Notes: a model not told the origin generated them from the sequence alone. Positions 18,820-27,335 are shown, counted from the first letter of the stretch. The stretch is 64,000 nucleotides of DNA from Streptomyces sp. NBC_00433 (GCA_036015235.1 CP107926.1:5351501-5415500), one strand, 5' to 3'. Numbers and translations: made by a program.

Positions 18820-18985
18820 CGGCCCGCGGGTGTCCGTGGTTGGCTGTCCGGACGCACGACCGTCCGCGGACCGTCCACGCAAGGCCCGCGGACACCGAGG
18901 GCGGAGGACCGCCGGCCGCGGACAGTCCGCGGACACGGAGGGCCGGAGCCCGCAGACGCACACCGGACCCGAGCGAGGACAGCAC

Positions 18986-19189
18986 ATGTACGAGTACAAG
19001 GTCGTCTCCTTCCGTGAATCGCTGATCGGCGACGCGCTCGACGGCGACAAGCTGGAGAAGACCCTCAACAAGCACGCCGCCGACGGCTGGGCCCTGAAGT
19101 CCATCACCGCGGCCGACGTGAAGGGCCGTATAGGCCCCGGTGCCGTCGAGGGCCTGCTCCTCACCTTCGAGCGCCCCCGCCAGGGCTGA
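18986..19189 (+). CDS. DUF4177 small protein
   Basis: The product has 67 residues from the ATG at 18986 with GAGCGAGGA 7-15 bases upstream. MYEYKVVSF at the start, LEKTLNKHAADGWAL in the middle and LLLTFERP at the end are the DUF4177 signature, a small alpha/beta domain of unknown function. The 160 bases before it contain five copies of CCGCGGA in both orientations, which could form several hairpins. Confidence 0.92.
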   Translation: MYEYKVVSFRESLIGDALDGDKLEKTLNKHAADGWALKSITAADVKGRIGPGAVEGLLLTFERPRQG

Positions 19190-19205
19190 CGGGACAGCCC
19201 TTAGG
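19189..19205. repeat. Solitary 17-bp copy of the MITE terminal repeat
   Basis: The 17 bases match the right end of the element at 11047-11218 with one mismatch and directly follow the DUF4177 stop codon. No partner end is nearby. The same bases also form a 7-bp hairpin with AGGGCTG at 19182-19188 and may simply be a terminator. Confidence 0.4.
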
Positions 19206-19213
19206 CTCGCGGT

Positions 19214-20020
19214 ATGCCTCCTGCCAGCCGCCGCCGCGCGCGGACGTACGACCCCGACCGGACCTGGGACGCGCTCGTCGCGCAGGCGGGTCATGTACGG
19301 GACGCCGTACGGGGGTTGCCGGCGGAGGCGTACGGCGGGCCCAGCGGGCTGCCCGGCTGGGACGTACGGCTGCTGGTCGCGCACATCGTGCGGCAGGTGG
19401 ACGCGCTCGGGGTGCTGCTGGCCGAGCCGGAGCCGGCGCCCGGGGGGAAGCCGACCGGCCTTGACGAATGGACGCAGTCGACCGGGCCGATCGCCGACCG
19501 GCTGGACGCCTCCACGCGGGTGACAGAGCAGGCGATGGAGGACCCGGTGGCCGCGATCGAGGCCGCGGCGGACGGGCTCGCCGGGCTGCGGGGCGAGGCG
19601 CTGCGGCCCGGGAGGCTGCTCCCCGAGCCCTTCGGCGGGATGCGGGCGCTGGACTTCACGGTGACCCGGCTGGTGGAGCTGGTCGTGCACAGCGACGACC
19701 TGGCCCGCGCGACGGGCCGCGAGGCGGTGCTCGACCGGCAGGCGGTGGCCGCGGTGGTGCGGGTGCTGGCGGACGCGCTCGCCGCGAAGGCGCCGGGCAA
19801 CGCGGTGGAGGTACGGGTGCCGCCCTACGCGGCGGTGCAGTGCGTGGAGGGCCCGCGGCACACCCGCGGCACCCCGCCGAACGTGGTGGAGACCGACCCG
19901 CTGACCTGGATCCGGCTCGCCACCGGGCGCACGGGCTGGGCCGAGGCGCTGGACGCGGCCGCCGTCGCGGCCAGCGGGGAGCGCGCGGACCTGGGTCCGT
20001 ACCTGCCGGTCATGCGCTGA
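19214..20020 (+). CDS. Maleylpyruvate isomerase family (mycothiol-dependent) protein with sterol-carrier-like C-terminus
   Basis: The product has 268 residues. The N-terminal MDMPI domain (about residues 15-165) is marked by TWDALVAQAGHVRDAVRGLP, GLPGWDVRLLVAHIVRQVDAL with the metal-binding His, and the later RLVELVVHSDDLARATG with the second His/Asp pair. The C-terminal 90 residues match the small SCP2-like domain often attached to it. Members use mycothiol as cofactor; the actual substrate here is not known. It is conserved next to purF in streptomycetes as far as I recall. Confidence 0.9.
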   Translation: MPPASRRRARTYDPDRTWDALVAQAGHVRDAVRGLPAEAYGGPSGLPGWDVRLLVAHIVRQVDALGVLLAEPEPAPGGKPTGLDEWTQSTGPIADRLDASTRVTEQAMEDPVAAIEAAADGLAGLRGEALRPGRLLPEPFGGMRALDFTVTRLVELVVHSDDLARATGREAVLDRQAVAAVVRVLADALAAKAPGNAVEVRVPPYAAVQCVEGPRHTRGTPPNVVETDPLTWIRLATGRTGWAEALDAAAVAASGERADLGPYLPVMR

Positions 20021-20207
20021 CACCCGGGGCACACGGCGACATGATCGTCATTCATTCCCCGACCGCTGTGCCCGCATATGCCCCGCAATAGACATGGCGT
20101 ATTTGCGCCGGTAATGCCCATCGGTATATGCGGTGCCCGCCGGCTTTTCTAGGATTCCCGCAACGGGACCAGCTGGAATGCCGAATTCCGGCTCATGATT
20201 CCGTTCA

Positions 20208-20249
20208 GGAAACGCGCCCGCCGGAACCCCCGTACCGGCGGGCGTTTCC
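20208..20249. terminator. Hairpin upstream of purF
   Basis: The 17-base left arm and 15-base right arm (GGAAACGCGCCCGCCGG against CCGGCGGGCGTTTCC) pair with a 2-base bulge and a 10-nt loop. It probably ends transcription from the MDMPI-family gene, although it lies 190 bases after that stop. Confidence 0.55.
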
Positions 20250-20483
20250 CTGCCCCCGCGGCTCCCGGCGTGCTCCCCGCAGCGACGGTTTCCGGCCATC
20301 CGCCGGCACGCCGGCGCATGGCCGGGCGTGGCCGCCCTAAGCTGCGGACGCAACAGTCGGCCGGGCGCAATCCCCTTACCGGCCGACCAGCCCGCTCTCT
20401 GGGGGGCACGTCACACCCCCGTGTCCCCCATGGAGCTACGCGCATAGAAACGCTGATCGGGCACGTCCGGGGCACGTCCCTCG

Positions 20484-20513
20484 TTCGGCCGACGGGCGAT
20501 CCTGCCCTAGACT
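20484..20513 (+). promoter_or_regulatory. Putative purF promoter (leaderless transcript)
   Basis: TTCGGC (20484-20489), an 18-base spacer and TAGACT (20508-20513). The GTG start of purF begins 7 bases after the -10 box, where transcription would start, and there is no ribosome binding site, so the mRNA is probably leaderless. Confidence 0.6.
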
Positions 20514-20520
20514 CGGTGAT

Positions 20521-22038
20521 GTGCCTCGTGGTGACGGACGACTCAGCCACGACCTACTCCCCGGCGAGAAAGGCCCCCAGGACGCGTGTGGCGTCTTCGG
20601 TGTCTGGGCCCCCGGCGAAGAGGTCGCCAAGCTCACCTATTTCGGGCTGTACGCCCTGCAGCACCGCGGACAGGAGTCCGCGGGCATCGCAGTGAGCAAC
20701 GGCTCCCAGATTCTGGTCTTCAAGGACATGGGCCTGGTTTCCCAGGTCTTCGACGAGACCTCCCTCGGCTCGCTGATCGGCCATATCGCCGTCGGCCACG
20801 CCCGCTACTCGACCACCGGCGCCTCGGTGTGGGAGAACGCGCAGCCGACCTTCCGCGCGACCGCCCACGGCTCCATCGCCCTGGGTCACAACGGCAACCT
20901 GGTCAACACGGCCGAGCTGGCCGAGATGGTCGCCGACATGCCGCGGACCCCCGGCCGTACCACCAGGGTCGCCGCGACCAACGACACCGACCTGATCACC
21001 GCGCTGCTCGCCGGGCAGACCGACGCCGAGGGCAACCCGCTGTCGGTCGAGCAGGCCGCGCACCAGGTGCTGCCGAAGATCAAGGGCGCCTTCAGCCTCG
21101 TCTACATGGACGAGCACACCCTCTACGCGGCCCGCGACCCGCAGGGCATCCGCCCGCTGGTGCTCGGCCGCCTGGAGCGCGGCTGGGTCGTCGCCTCCGA
21201 GAGCGCCGCCCTCGACATCTGCGGCGCCAGCTTCGTCCGGGAGATCGAGCCCGGCGAGCTGATCGCGATCGACGAGCAGGGGCTGCGCACGTCCCGCTTC
21301 GCCGAGGCACGCCCCAAGGGCTGCGTGTTCGAATACGTCTACCTGGCGCGTCCCGACACCGACATCGCGGGCCGCAACGTCTACCTCTCCCGGGTCGAGA
21401 TGGGCCGCCGCCTCGCCAAGGAGGCGCCGGTCGAGGCCGACCTGGTGATACCCACCCCGGAGTCCGGCACCCCGGCCGCGGTGGGATACGCCGAGGCCAG
21501 CGGCATTCCGTACGGCTCAGGACTGGTCAAGAACAGCTATGTCGGCCGGACCTTCATCCAGCCGTCGCAGACCATCAGGCAGCTCGGCATCAGGCTCAAG
21601 CTCAACCCGCTCAAGGAAGTCATCCGCGGCAAGCGGCTGGTCGTCGTCGACGACTCGATCGTCCGCGGCAACACGCAGCGCGCCCTGGTGCGGATGCTGC
21701 GCGAGGCGGGCGCCGCCGAGGTGCACGTACGGATCTCCTCGCCGCCGGTGAAGTGGCCCTGCTTCTTCGGCATCGACTTCGCCACCCGCGCCGAGCTGAT
21801 CGCCAACGGCATGACCGTCGAGGAGATCGGCACCTCGCTGGGCGCCGACTCGCTCGCGTACATCTCGCTCGACGCCATGGTCGAGGCGACCACGATCGCC
21901 AAGCCCAACCTGTGCCGCGCCTGCTTCGACGGCGAGTACCCCATGGACCTGCCCGACCCCGAGCTGCTGGGCAAGCAGCTGCTCGAAGTCGAGCTGGCGG
22001 GCGGCGCCGACGCCGCCGACGCCCTGCGCAGGCCGTGA
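20521..22038 (+). CDS. purF: Amidophosphoribosyltransferase (glutamine PRPP amidotransferase)
   Basis: PurF carries out the first committed step of purine synthesis: PRPP plus glutamine to phosphoribosylamine. The product has 505 residues. Cys23 in QDACGVFG is the N-terminal nucleophile, so a 22-residue propeptide must be removed, as in the Bacillus-type enzyme. LVVVDDSIVRGNTQRA is the PRPP-binding loop. Four cysteines (in GCVFEYVY, KWPCFFG and LCRACFDGEYP) match the ligands of the [4Fe-4S] cluster of this type. The GTG start lies 7 bases after a TAGACT box without a ribosome binding site. purM follows 48 bases downstream and is probably cotranscribed. Confidence 0.98.
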   Translation: MPRGDGRLSHDLLPGEKGPQDACGVFGVWAPGEEVAKLTYFGLYALQHRGQESAGIAVSNGSQILVFKDMGLVSQVFDETSLGSLIGHIAVGHARYSTTGASVWENAQPTFRATAHGSIALGHNGNLVNTAELAEMVADMPRTPGRTTRVAATNDTDLITALLAGQTDAEGNPLSVEQAAHQVLPKIKGAFSLVYMDEHTLYAARDPQGIRPLVLGRLERGWVVASESAALDICGASFVREIEPGELIAIDEQGLRTSRFAEARPKGCVFEYVYLARPDTDIAGRNVYLSRVEMGRRLAKEAPVEADLVIPTPESGTPAAVGYAEASGIPYGSGLVKNSYVGRTFIQPSQTIRQLGIRLKLNPLKEVIRGKRLVVVDDSIVRGNTQRALVRMLREAGAAEVHVRISSPPVKWPCFFGIDFATRAELIANGMTVEEIGTSLGADSLAYISLDAMVEATTIAKPNLCRACFDGEYPMDLPDPELLGKQLLEVELAGGADAADALRRP

Positions 22039-22086
22039 CCCTCCGCCGCCCCGCATTCCGACACGCCCGACACGAAAGTGCCAGCA

Positions 22087-23163
22087 ATGCCTGAGACAAC
22101 CGGAAGAACCGGCGCCAGCTACGCCGCCGCGGGCGTCGACATCGAGGCCGGCGACCGTGCCGTGACCCTGATGAAGGAGTGGGTGCGCAAGGCCACCCGC
22201 CCCGAGGTGGTCGGCGGGATCGGCGGCTTCGCGGGCCTCTTCGACGCCTCCGCGCTCAAGCGCTACGAGCGGCCGCTGCTGGCCTCCGCGACCGACGGCG
22301 TCGGCACCAAGGTGGACATCGCCCGCCGCATGGGCGTCTACGACACCATCGGGCACGACCTGGTGGGCATGGTCGTGGACGACCTGGTGGTCTGCGGGGC
22401 CGAGCCGCTGTTCATGACCGACTACATCTGCGTCGGCAAGGTCTACCCCGAACGGGTCGCCGCCATCGTCAAGGGCATCGCCGAGGGCTGCGTGCTGGCC
22501 GGCTGCGCCCTGGTCGGCGGGGAGACCGCCGAGCACCCCGGGCTGCTGGGCCCCGACGACTTCGACGTCGCCGGCGCGGGCACCGGCGTGGTCGAGGCCG
22601 ACCGGCTGCTGGGCGCCGACCGCATCCGTACGGGTGACGCGGTCATCGCGATCGAGTCCTCCGGGCTTCACTCCAACGGGTACAGCCTGGTCCGCCATGT
22701 GCTCTTCGACCGGGCCGGCTGGGAGCTGGACCGGGAGGTCCCGGAGCTGGGCAGGACGCTCGGCGAGGAACTGCTCGAGCCGACCAGGATCTACTCGCTG
22801 GACTGCCTGGCCCTGACCCGCACCGCCGAGGTGCACGCCTTCTCGCACATCACCGGCGGCGGCCTGGCCAACAACCTGGCCCGGGTCGTCCCGGACGGCC
22901 TGCGCGCCACCGTGGACCGTACGACCTGGGCGCCGGCCCCGATCTTCGGCCTGGTCGGCGCGGCCGGACAGGTCGAGCGCGCCGAGCTGGAGAAGACGCT
23001 GAACATGGGCGTCGGCATGATCGCGGTGGTGCCGCAGGAGTCGGTCGAGGTGGCGCTGGCCACGCTGGCCGACCGCGGCACCGAGGCCTGGGTCGCGGGC
23101 GAGGTCACGGCACGCGAGAGCGGCGCAGCCGCCGTGGAGCTGGTCGGTGACTACGCCGGCTGA
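22087..23163 (+). CDS. purM: Phosphoribosylformylglycinamidine cyclo-ligase (AIR synthetase)
   Basis: PurM closes the imidazole ring, converting FGAM to AIR with ATP. The product has 358 residues from the ATG at 22087, which has GAAAG about 8 bases upstream; a GTG at 22078 is in frame but less well placed. Family motifs seen are TGASYAAAGVDIEAGDRAV at the N-terminus, ASATDGVGTKVDIA, the ATP-binding VVDDLVVCGAEPLFMTDY, ALVGGETAEHPG and FSHITGGGLANNLARV. It lies directly downstream of purF, and a strong hairpin follows its stop. Confidence 0.98.
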   Translation: MPETTGRTGASYAAAGVDIEAGDRAVTLMKEWVRKATRPEVVGGIGGFAGLFDASALKRYERPLLASATDGVGTKVDIARRMGVYDTIGHDLVGMVVDDLVVCGAEPLFMTDYICVGKVYPERVAAIVKGIAEGCVLAGCALVGGETAEHPGLLGPDDFDVAGAGTGVVEADRLLGADRIRTGDAVIAIESSGLHSNGYSLVRHVLFDRAGWELDREVPELGRTLGEELLEPTRIYSLDCLALTRTAEVHAFSHITGGGLANNLARVVPDGLRATVDRTTWAPAPIFGLVGAAGQVERAELEKTLNMGVGMIAVVPQESVEVALATLADRGTEAWVAGEVTARESGAAAVELVGDYAG

Positions 23164-23249
23164 CCCGGCGGGCCTGCGGATGCCCGAGCGTACGGACGGC
23201 CAGGTGGCCGGAACCGTGCGCTCGACCGCCCGCGCCGGGGCACGACTAA

Positions 23250-23281
23250 ACCCGGTCCGGGGCTGGCGCCCCCGGCCGGGT
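23250..23281. terminator. Terminator between purM and the DUF3073 gene
   Basis: Inverted repeat with 14-base arms (12 of 14 paired) and a 4-nt loop in the 143-bp gap between convergent genes, able to serve both. Confidence 0.75.
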
Positions 23282-23306
23282 CAGCGTGTGTGGTGTCCTC
23301 GCTGCG

Positions 23307-23576
23307 TCAAGCGCGACGACGCTGTGACGAGGGCGAGGAGTCGGACGACTGGTCGTCCTCGTCTTCGTCGTCGTCGTTGTACCGATCCGCGTACTGGGCG
23401 TACGGGTCGTCGTCGTCCAACTCGTCGTCATCGTCCTCGACAGGCTCCGGATTAACCGGCCTCGACGGCGATGCGCCCAGCTCGTCGGCCAGACGTGAGA
23501 GATCCGTACCGCCGCTGTTGTACTTCAGCTGGCGGGCGACCTTCGTCTGCTTGGCCTTGGCCCGGCCGCGCCCCAT
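23307..23576 (-). CDS. DUF3073 protein
   Basis: The product has 89 residues. It starts MGRGRAKAKQTKVARQLKYN, a highly conserved basic segment, followed by SGGTDLSRLADELG and then an acidic tail made almost entirely of Asp, Glu, Ser and a few Tyr (residues 48-82). This charge split is the DUF3073 hallmark. The ATG has AAGGGGG 10 bases upstream. The family is restricted to actinobacteria and its function is unknown; the basic head suggests nucleic-acid or ribosome contact, which is only inference. It is convergent with purM. Confidence 0.95.
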   Translation of the reverse strand: MGRGRAKAKQTKVARQLKYNSGGTDLSRLADELGASPSRPVNPEPVEDDDDELDDDDPYAQYADRYNDDDEDEDDQSSDSSPSSQRRRA

Positions 23577-23833
23577 GGCTCGACCCCCTTAACGGCGGGG
23601 CTCAACGGCCCCGAGTCTTGACACGCGTTCATGATGCGGAGCGGTCTCTCCGGAGAGAGACCGGTCCGTAGGGCCTCAACGGTACCTGCTTCCGACGCCG
23701 CACGGTACGTCGCCCGCACGACGCGCGTCGGATCAGGGGCCGTTCACGACCCTGTCCTGCCTGGTCAGGCCCGATTTTACCTTCTTCTAGCGCGAACTTG
23801 CTATCGGGCCGTGCGTTCGGTCACGTGCGTCAC
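23577..23833. promoter_or_regulatory. Region upstream of the DUF3073 gene
   Basis: A perfect hairpin GGTCTCTC-cgga-GAGAGACC lies at 23643-23662, about 70 bases before the DUF3073 start. The part next to vdh is more AT-rich. I see no gene. Either the DUF3073 promoter or the vdh terminator could lie here; no clear -35/-10 pair is visible. Confidence 0.4.
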
Positions 23834-24952
23834 TCAAGGACGCAGCCATTCCGCCGCCGGGGTGCGTTCGGCCATCCGGTGCTCGGCGAGCCGGTCGGCG
23901 GCGACCGCGGGCGGTACACCGTCGATCTTCGCGCGATCGAAAATGGCCAGTGTCGTGTCGTAGATCTTCGTCGCCTTCGCCTTGGCGCGGTCGAAATCGA
24001 AACCGTGCAGTTCGTCCGCGACCTGGATCACCCCGCCGGCGTTCACGACGTAGTCGGGCGCGTAGAGGATGCCGCGGTCGGCGAGGTCCTTCTCGACGCC
24101 CGGGTGGGCGAGCTGGTTGTTGGCCGCGCCGCACACCACGGTCGCGGTCAGCGCCGCCACCGTCGGGTCGTCCAGGGCGTGGCCGAGCGCGCACGGGGCG
24201 TAGAGGTCCAGCGGGGTGCGCACCAGCACCTCCACGTCGCTGACCGCGGCGACCTCCGGGTGCCGGGCGAGGATCGCGTCCACCGCGTCGGCCCGCACGT
24301 CCGTGACCACGACCTCGGCCCCGTCGTCGAGCAGGTGCTCCACCAGGTGCCTGCCGACCTTGCCGACGCCGGCGACGCCGACCCGGCGGCCGCGCAGCGA
24401 CGGCTCGCCCCACTGGACGCGGGCGGCGGCGCGCATGCCCTGGAAGACGCCGAAGGCGGTGAGCACGGAGGAGTCGCCCGCGCCGCCGTTCTCCGGCGAG
24501 CGGCCGGTGGTCCAGCGGTTCTCGCGGGCGACGACGTCCATGTCGGCGACATAGGTGCCGACGTCGCACGCGGTCACGTAGCGGCCGCCGAGCGAGGCGA
24601 CGAAGCGGCCGTAGGCCAGCAGCAGCCGCTCGGTCTTGTCCGCGTCCGGGTCGCCGATGATCACGGCCTTGCCGCCGCCGTGGTCGAGGCCGGCCAGCGC
24701 GTTCTTGTACGACATGCCGCGGGCGAGGTTGAGCGCGTCCTCGACGGCCTCGTCGTCCGAGGCGTACGGGAAGAAACGGGTACCGCCCAGGGCGGGGCCC
24801 AGGGCGGTGGAGTGGAGCGCGATCACGGCCTTCAGGCCCGAGTCGCGGTCCTGGCAGAGAACGACCTGCTCGTGTCCGCCCTGCTCCGATCGGAACAGCG
24901 TGGCGACGACACTTTCGGTCTGTCGTACGTCGGTCACGGTGGTGACTCCCAT
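23834..24952 (-). CDS. vdh: Valine (branched-chain amino acid) dehydrogenase
   Basis: The enzyme deaminates valine, leucine or isoleucine oxidatively with NAD+, feeding branched-chain 2-oxo acids to catabolism and to acyl-CoA starters. The product has 372 residues. The catalytic lysine lies in [33 protein letters not shown] is the substrate-binding segment, and [15 protein letters not shown] is the Rossmann GxGxxG. Streptomyces Vdh is the best match; closely related leucine dehydrogenases have the same motifs, so the preferred substrate is inferred from gene context (next to bldC and DUF3073 in streptomycetes). The start at 24952 ([11 protein letters not shown]) is accepted as the first ATG. 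Confidence 0.93.
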   Translation of the reverse strand: MGVTTVTDVRQTESVVATLFRSEQGGHEQVVLCQDRDSGLKAVIALHSTALGPALGGTRFFPYASDDEAVEDALNLARGMSYKNALAGLDHGGGKAVIIGDPDADKTERLLLAYGRFVASLGGRYVTACDVGTYVADMDVVARENRWTTGRSPENGGAGDSSVLTAFGVFQGMRAAARVQWGEPSLRGRRVGVAGVGKVGRHLVEHLLDDGAEVVVTDVRADAVDAILARHPEVAAVSDVEVLVRTPLDLYAPCALGHALDDPTVAALTATVVCGAANNQLAHPGVEKDLADRGILYAPDYVVNAGGVIQVADELHGFDFDRAKAKATKIYDTTLAIFDRAKIDGVPPAVAADRLAEHRMAERTPAAEWLRP

Positions 24953-25137
24953 AGTCCAGTGGTCCCAGTGCTTTCTGGATTGTCGCGCCCCCCGTGCGGG
25001 TGGCGGAGGGGTTGATGGCCACAGCGTAGGCCCTGTACGGCCGCACGGGGGGCAGCCCGGGTGGCCGGGATCACGTCCGGGCGGGGCCGCCGCGTGGGAC
25101 GATCAGCGGGACGGCACCGTGGCGCGAGGGAGCGGGT

Positions 25138-25986
25138 GTGGGCGGTTCACCGGTAGTGGTCCCCTACGCGGCGTATTTGCGGGTCTACGAGCCGCTGGCG
25201 GCCTTTCCCGAGCCCGAACGCAGCCACTGGTACCGCTACGCGGCCGCGGGCCCCGGGAGGACCGCACAGGACGAACTGCGGCAGTCGCTGGCCGGCCTGG
25301 TCCCGGTGCCGCCGATCGCCGTCCCGGTGCACGAGAGCGCCGACGCCTTCGTCGCCGTCGTCGGCGGTGTGACCCACGTCTGCCCCTGGCGCACCCGGCT
25401 GCGCGGCTGGCTGGCCCTGGAGCAGGCCGGCGAGCTGCTGCCGGAGTCGGTGCTCGACGCGATGCTGCCGCCGGTCGTACGCCGCCAGGCCGCCGCCGAC
25501 CACGACGCCTGGCGCGAGCGCAATCCCGACGCGCGGCCTTGGATCCGCACCGCCACCTGGCATGTCCCGGTGCGCTGGTTCGTGCTGGTCGGCGACGACG
25601 AGCGGGAGTACGAGCCGGCGGGCGCCGGGGAGTCCAAGGAGCCGCTGCTGCGCTACCGCACGCCCATGGTGCAGGCCAGGCGCCGGGTGGCGCGCGGCCT
25701 GCGGGTGCTCAAGGACTCGCTGGACGAGGGCGGCCCGCTGGTCGACGGGCTGGTCGACGTCGGCCGCTGGCTGGAGGAATTCCACCCGCGCTCGCTGGTG
25801 GAGCTGGACTACGGCGGCCTGGTCCATGTGATGGGCCCGGACCTGCTGGCTGAGGACCGCTCGGCGGCCGACGTCGCCGAGGGCCTCACCGCGCTGCGGG
25901 CCGGCGACTCGGGCGCGGCGGGGGTGGCGTACGAACGCCTGACCGATCGCTGGCGGGCGGTACGGGAGCGCCAGTTCTCCAGCTGA
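25138..25986 (+). CDS. Conserved hypothetical protein upstream of bldC
   Basis: The 282-residue product starts at GTG with GAGGGAG 7-13 bases upstream. It is a soluble acidic protein without signal peptide or membrane segment: VVPYAAYLRVYEPLAAFPE at the start, HVCPWRTRLRGWLALEQ in the middle and a final helical part with SLVELDYGGLVHVMG. I recognise no catalytic motif. The position, just upstream of bldC and divergent from vdh, is conserved in streptomycetes as far as I recall, so it is a core actinobacterial gene of unknown function. Confidence 0.85.
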   Translation: MGGSPVVVPYAAYLRVYEPLAAFPEPERSHWYRYAAAGPGRTAQDELRQSLAGLVPVPPIAVPVHESADAFVAVVGGVTHVCPWRTRLRGWLALEQAGELLPESVLDAMLPPVVRRQAAADHDAWRERNPDARPWIRTATWHVPVRWFVLVGDDEREYEPAGAGESKEPLLRYRTPMVQARRRVARGLRVLKDSLDEGGPLVDGLVDVGRWLEEFHPRSLVELDYGGLVHVMGPDLLAEDRSAADVAEGLTALRAGDSGAAGVAYERLTDRWRAVRERQFSS

Positions 25987-26404
25987 GCCTCCGCCCCCTG
26001 CGGCGGGCTTTTTCGGATCTTTGGCCCAAGGGTGACGGAGAGCACGTACTCGGAGTCTTGCCTGCATCACCATGTGTCATGCCAAAATGGGACAACGGGT
26101 CCGCCTCGGACACGTTTCGAAGGTGGGGATGTTGCAGATGATCGTACTGTGACTGATCGTCACGCTCGGGTGACTGTCCGTTATGAGACGGTCCATCGGC
26201 TTCCGTCGAGCTTGAACACCTGAGAGGGCAAATCCATCGGTTTGGCCGACGCGGCTGGACGGATGGTGTAGTTGTAGTGCCGAGGACAAGCCGTTCGTCC
26301 TATTACCGACTCGGCCCGCGTCTGCCATTTCGGGCAACGTGGGTCAAGGTGCAGAATTTAGAGGAAAGAACCGCGTTGGTTCGGTTCTCTCAAGGAGGCC
26401 GCTC
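25987..26404 (+). promoter_or_regulatory. bldC upstream region
   Basis: This 418-base region is one of the more AT-rich parts of the window, as is common upstream of developmental genes. Just before the ribosome binding site (AAGGAGG, 26392-26398) are overlapping inverted repeats: AGAACCG/CGGTTCT at 26367-26388 and, inside it, GAACC/GGTTC at 26368-26382. Several TANNNT boxes are present (for example TAGTTGT near 26269), but I cannot choose the promoter. No gene is supported. Confidence 0.55.
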
Positions 26405-26611
26405 ATGACCGCTCGCACCCCTGATGCCGAGCCGTTGCTCACCCCTGCCGAGGTCGCGACCATGTTCCGCGTCGACCCCAAGACGGTCACGCGCTGGGCC
26501 AAGGCAGGCAAGCTCACGTCCATCCGCACGCTGGGCGGCCACCGCCGCTACCGCGAAGCGGAGGTCCGCGCGCTGCTCGCGGGTATTCCGCAGCAGCGCA
26601 GCGAGGCCTGA
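26405..26611 (+). CDS. bldC: BldC, MerR-like developmental regulator
   Basis: The product has 68 residues with AAGGAGG 7-13 bases before the ATG; an upstream in-frame start at 26339 is rejected. It is a single MerR-type winged helix without effector domain: LLTPAEVATMFRVDPKTVTR (helix-turn-helix) and the wing TLGGHRRYREAEV. From memory this is essentially the sequence known from S. coelicolor and S. venezuelae, where BldC binds direct repeats cooperatively and delays sporulation. It is a small, very conserved monocistronic gene. Confidence 0.98.
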   Translation: MTARTPDAEPLLTPAEVATMFRVDPKTVTRWAKAGKLTSIRTLGGHRRYREAEVRALLAGIPQQRSEA

Positions 26612-26768
26612 CAGCTCTTCCGGGTGCCGTCCCCCTTGTCGGCGCCCCGCCGCACGGCTCACCTGCCCCCATCAGGGACAGCCCGAGGCTTTTCGCACCA
26701 CCCGGGTCCGCAGGGCCCACCGGATCCGTCGGATCCACCGGTTTCACCCGCAGTACCCCGCACCACCT

Positions 26769-26808
26769 CGTACGACCTGTACCACCCCCGTACCACCTGT
26801 ACGACCCG
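26769..26808. repeat. 20-bp tandem repeat downstream of bldC
   Basis: CGTACGACCTGTACCACCCC is followed directly by CGTACCACCTGTACGACCCG; they differ at 3 positions. The pair is flanked by GGATCC palindromes on both sides (26731-26746 and 26807-26824). Confidence 0.75.
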
Positions 26809-26862
26809 GATCCCGCCGGATCCGCCCGTAACACCACAGCAGCATCGCAGCGTCACAGGATC

Positions 26863-26898
26863 GCATCGGACTCCGCCGGGTCCGATGCGGTCCTTTTT
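26863..26898 (+). terminator. Rho-independent terminator downstream of bldC
   Basis: Perfect 9-bp stem GCATCGGAC/GTCCGATGC (26863-26871 and 26880-26888), followed by GGTCC and five T residues (26894-26898), a rarity in this genome. It is 250 bases after the bldC stop, so bldC mRNA would carry a long 3' tail unless a separate small RNA starts in between. Confidence 0.75.
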
Positions 26899-27230
26899 CG
26901 TGCCTTGGGTGTACGTCCCGGACGGGGTGCCATTGCACATATTAAATCGACAGCCCTCCGGAGGGCGTCGGGTTCCGCGTTTCCGAATCGACTTTACGTG
27001 ACTCCCGTCACATGCGCGGGACTTGTGGATCTTGACTGCGGTGCGGTAGTGAACTCCCGCGTCAGGAAGGGGTCTGAGGGGAGCCGTGGGCATCTCCGCG
27101 GCCGGCGCCGCGGGCCCGGCGTACGCGGGCGCGGACCGGGTGGGGACGCGCGTGCGGGGGCCTGCTGCCTGGGCCCGGACGTGCGAACGGCCCGTGTCCG
27201 GTGGGGAACGGGCCGGGGGGTGGGGGTGGT

Positions 27231-27248
27231 GCGGTCCTGACGGGATCT
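27231..27248 (-). pseudogene. 3' fragment of a tRNA-Asp gene
   Basis: Eighteen bases match the 3' acceptor and T-arm end of the tRNA-Asp at 27355-27429 with one mismatch, in the same orientation, and are preceded by the same downstream hairpin. The rest of the tRNA is missing. Confidence 0.6.
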
Positions 27249-27307
27249 GCCGTGTCTTTTTGCGGCTGGCGCCGCGGGCGCGGCCTCCAGGGCCCGGACG
27301 TGCGAAC

Positions 27308-27335
27308 GGCCCGTGTCCGGAGGGGATCACGGGCC
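27308..27335 (-). terminator. tRNA-Asp terminator
   Basis: Perfect 8-bp inverted repeat GGCCCGTG/CACGGGCC with a 12-nt loop, 20 bases beyond the 3' end of the minus-strand tRNA-Asp. A second copy with 7-bp arms is at 27189-27214. Confidence 0.7.

Larger units (their letters stand above)
20021..20520. promoter_or_regulatory. Upstream region of purF
   Basis: There is no convincing gene in these 500 bases. The first 150 are relatively AT-rich with an 8-bp inverted pair CCGCATAT/ATATGCGG around 20072 and 20125. A terminator-like hairpin follows at 20208-20249. GGCACGTC occurs three times (20405-20412, 20460-20467, 20471-20478), the last two as part of a 10-bp direct repeat GGGCACGTCC. The last element is the putative purF promoter at 20484-20513. 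Confidence 0.6.

Noticed and set aside
26032-26223. Small plus-strand frame in the bldC upstream region
   Set aside because: No ribosome binding site, atypical codon use and AT-rich regulatory sequence.
26700-26850. Possible CRISPR array in the GTAC/GGATCC-rich stretch
   Set aside because: Repeats are adjacent, 20 bp, two copies only, without spacers or cas genes.
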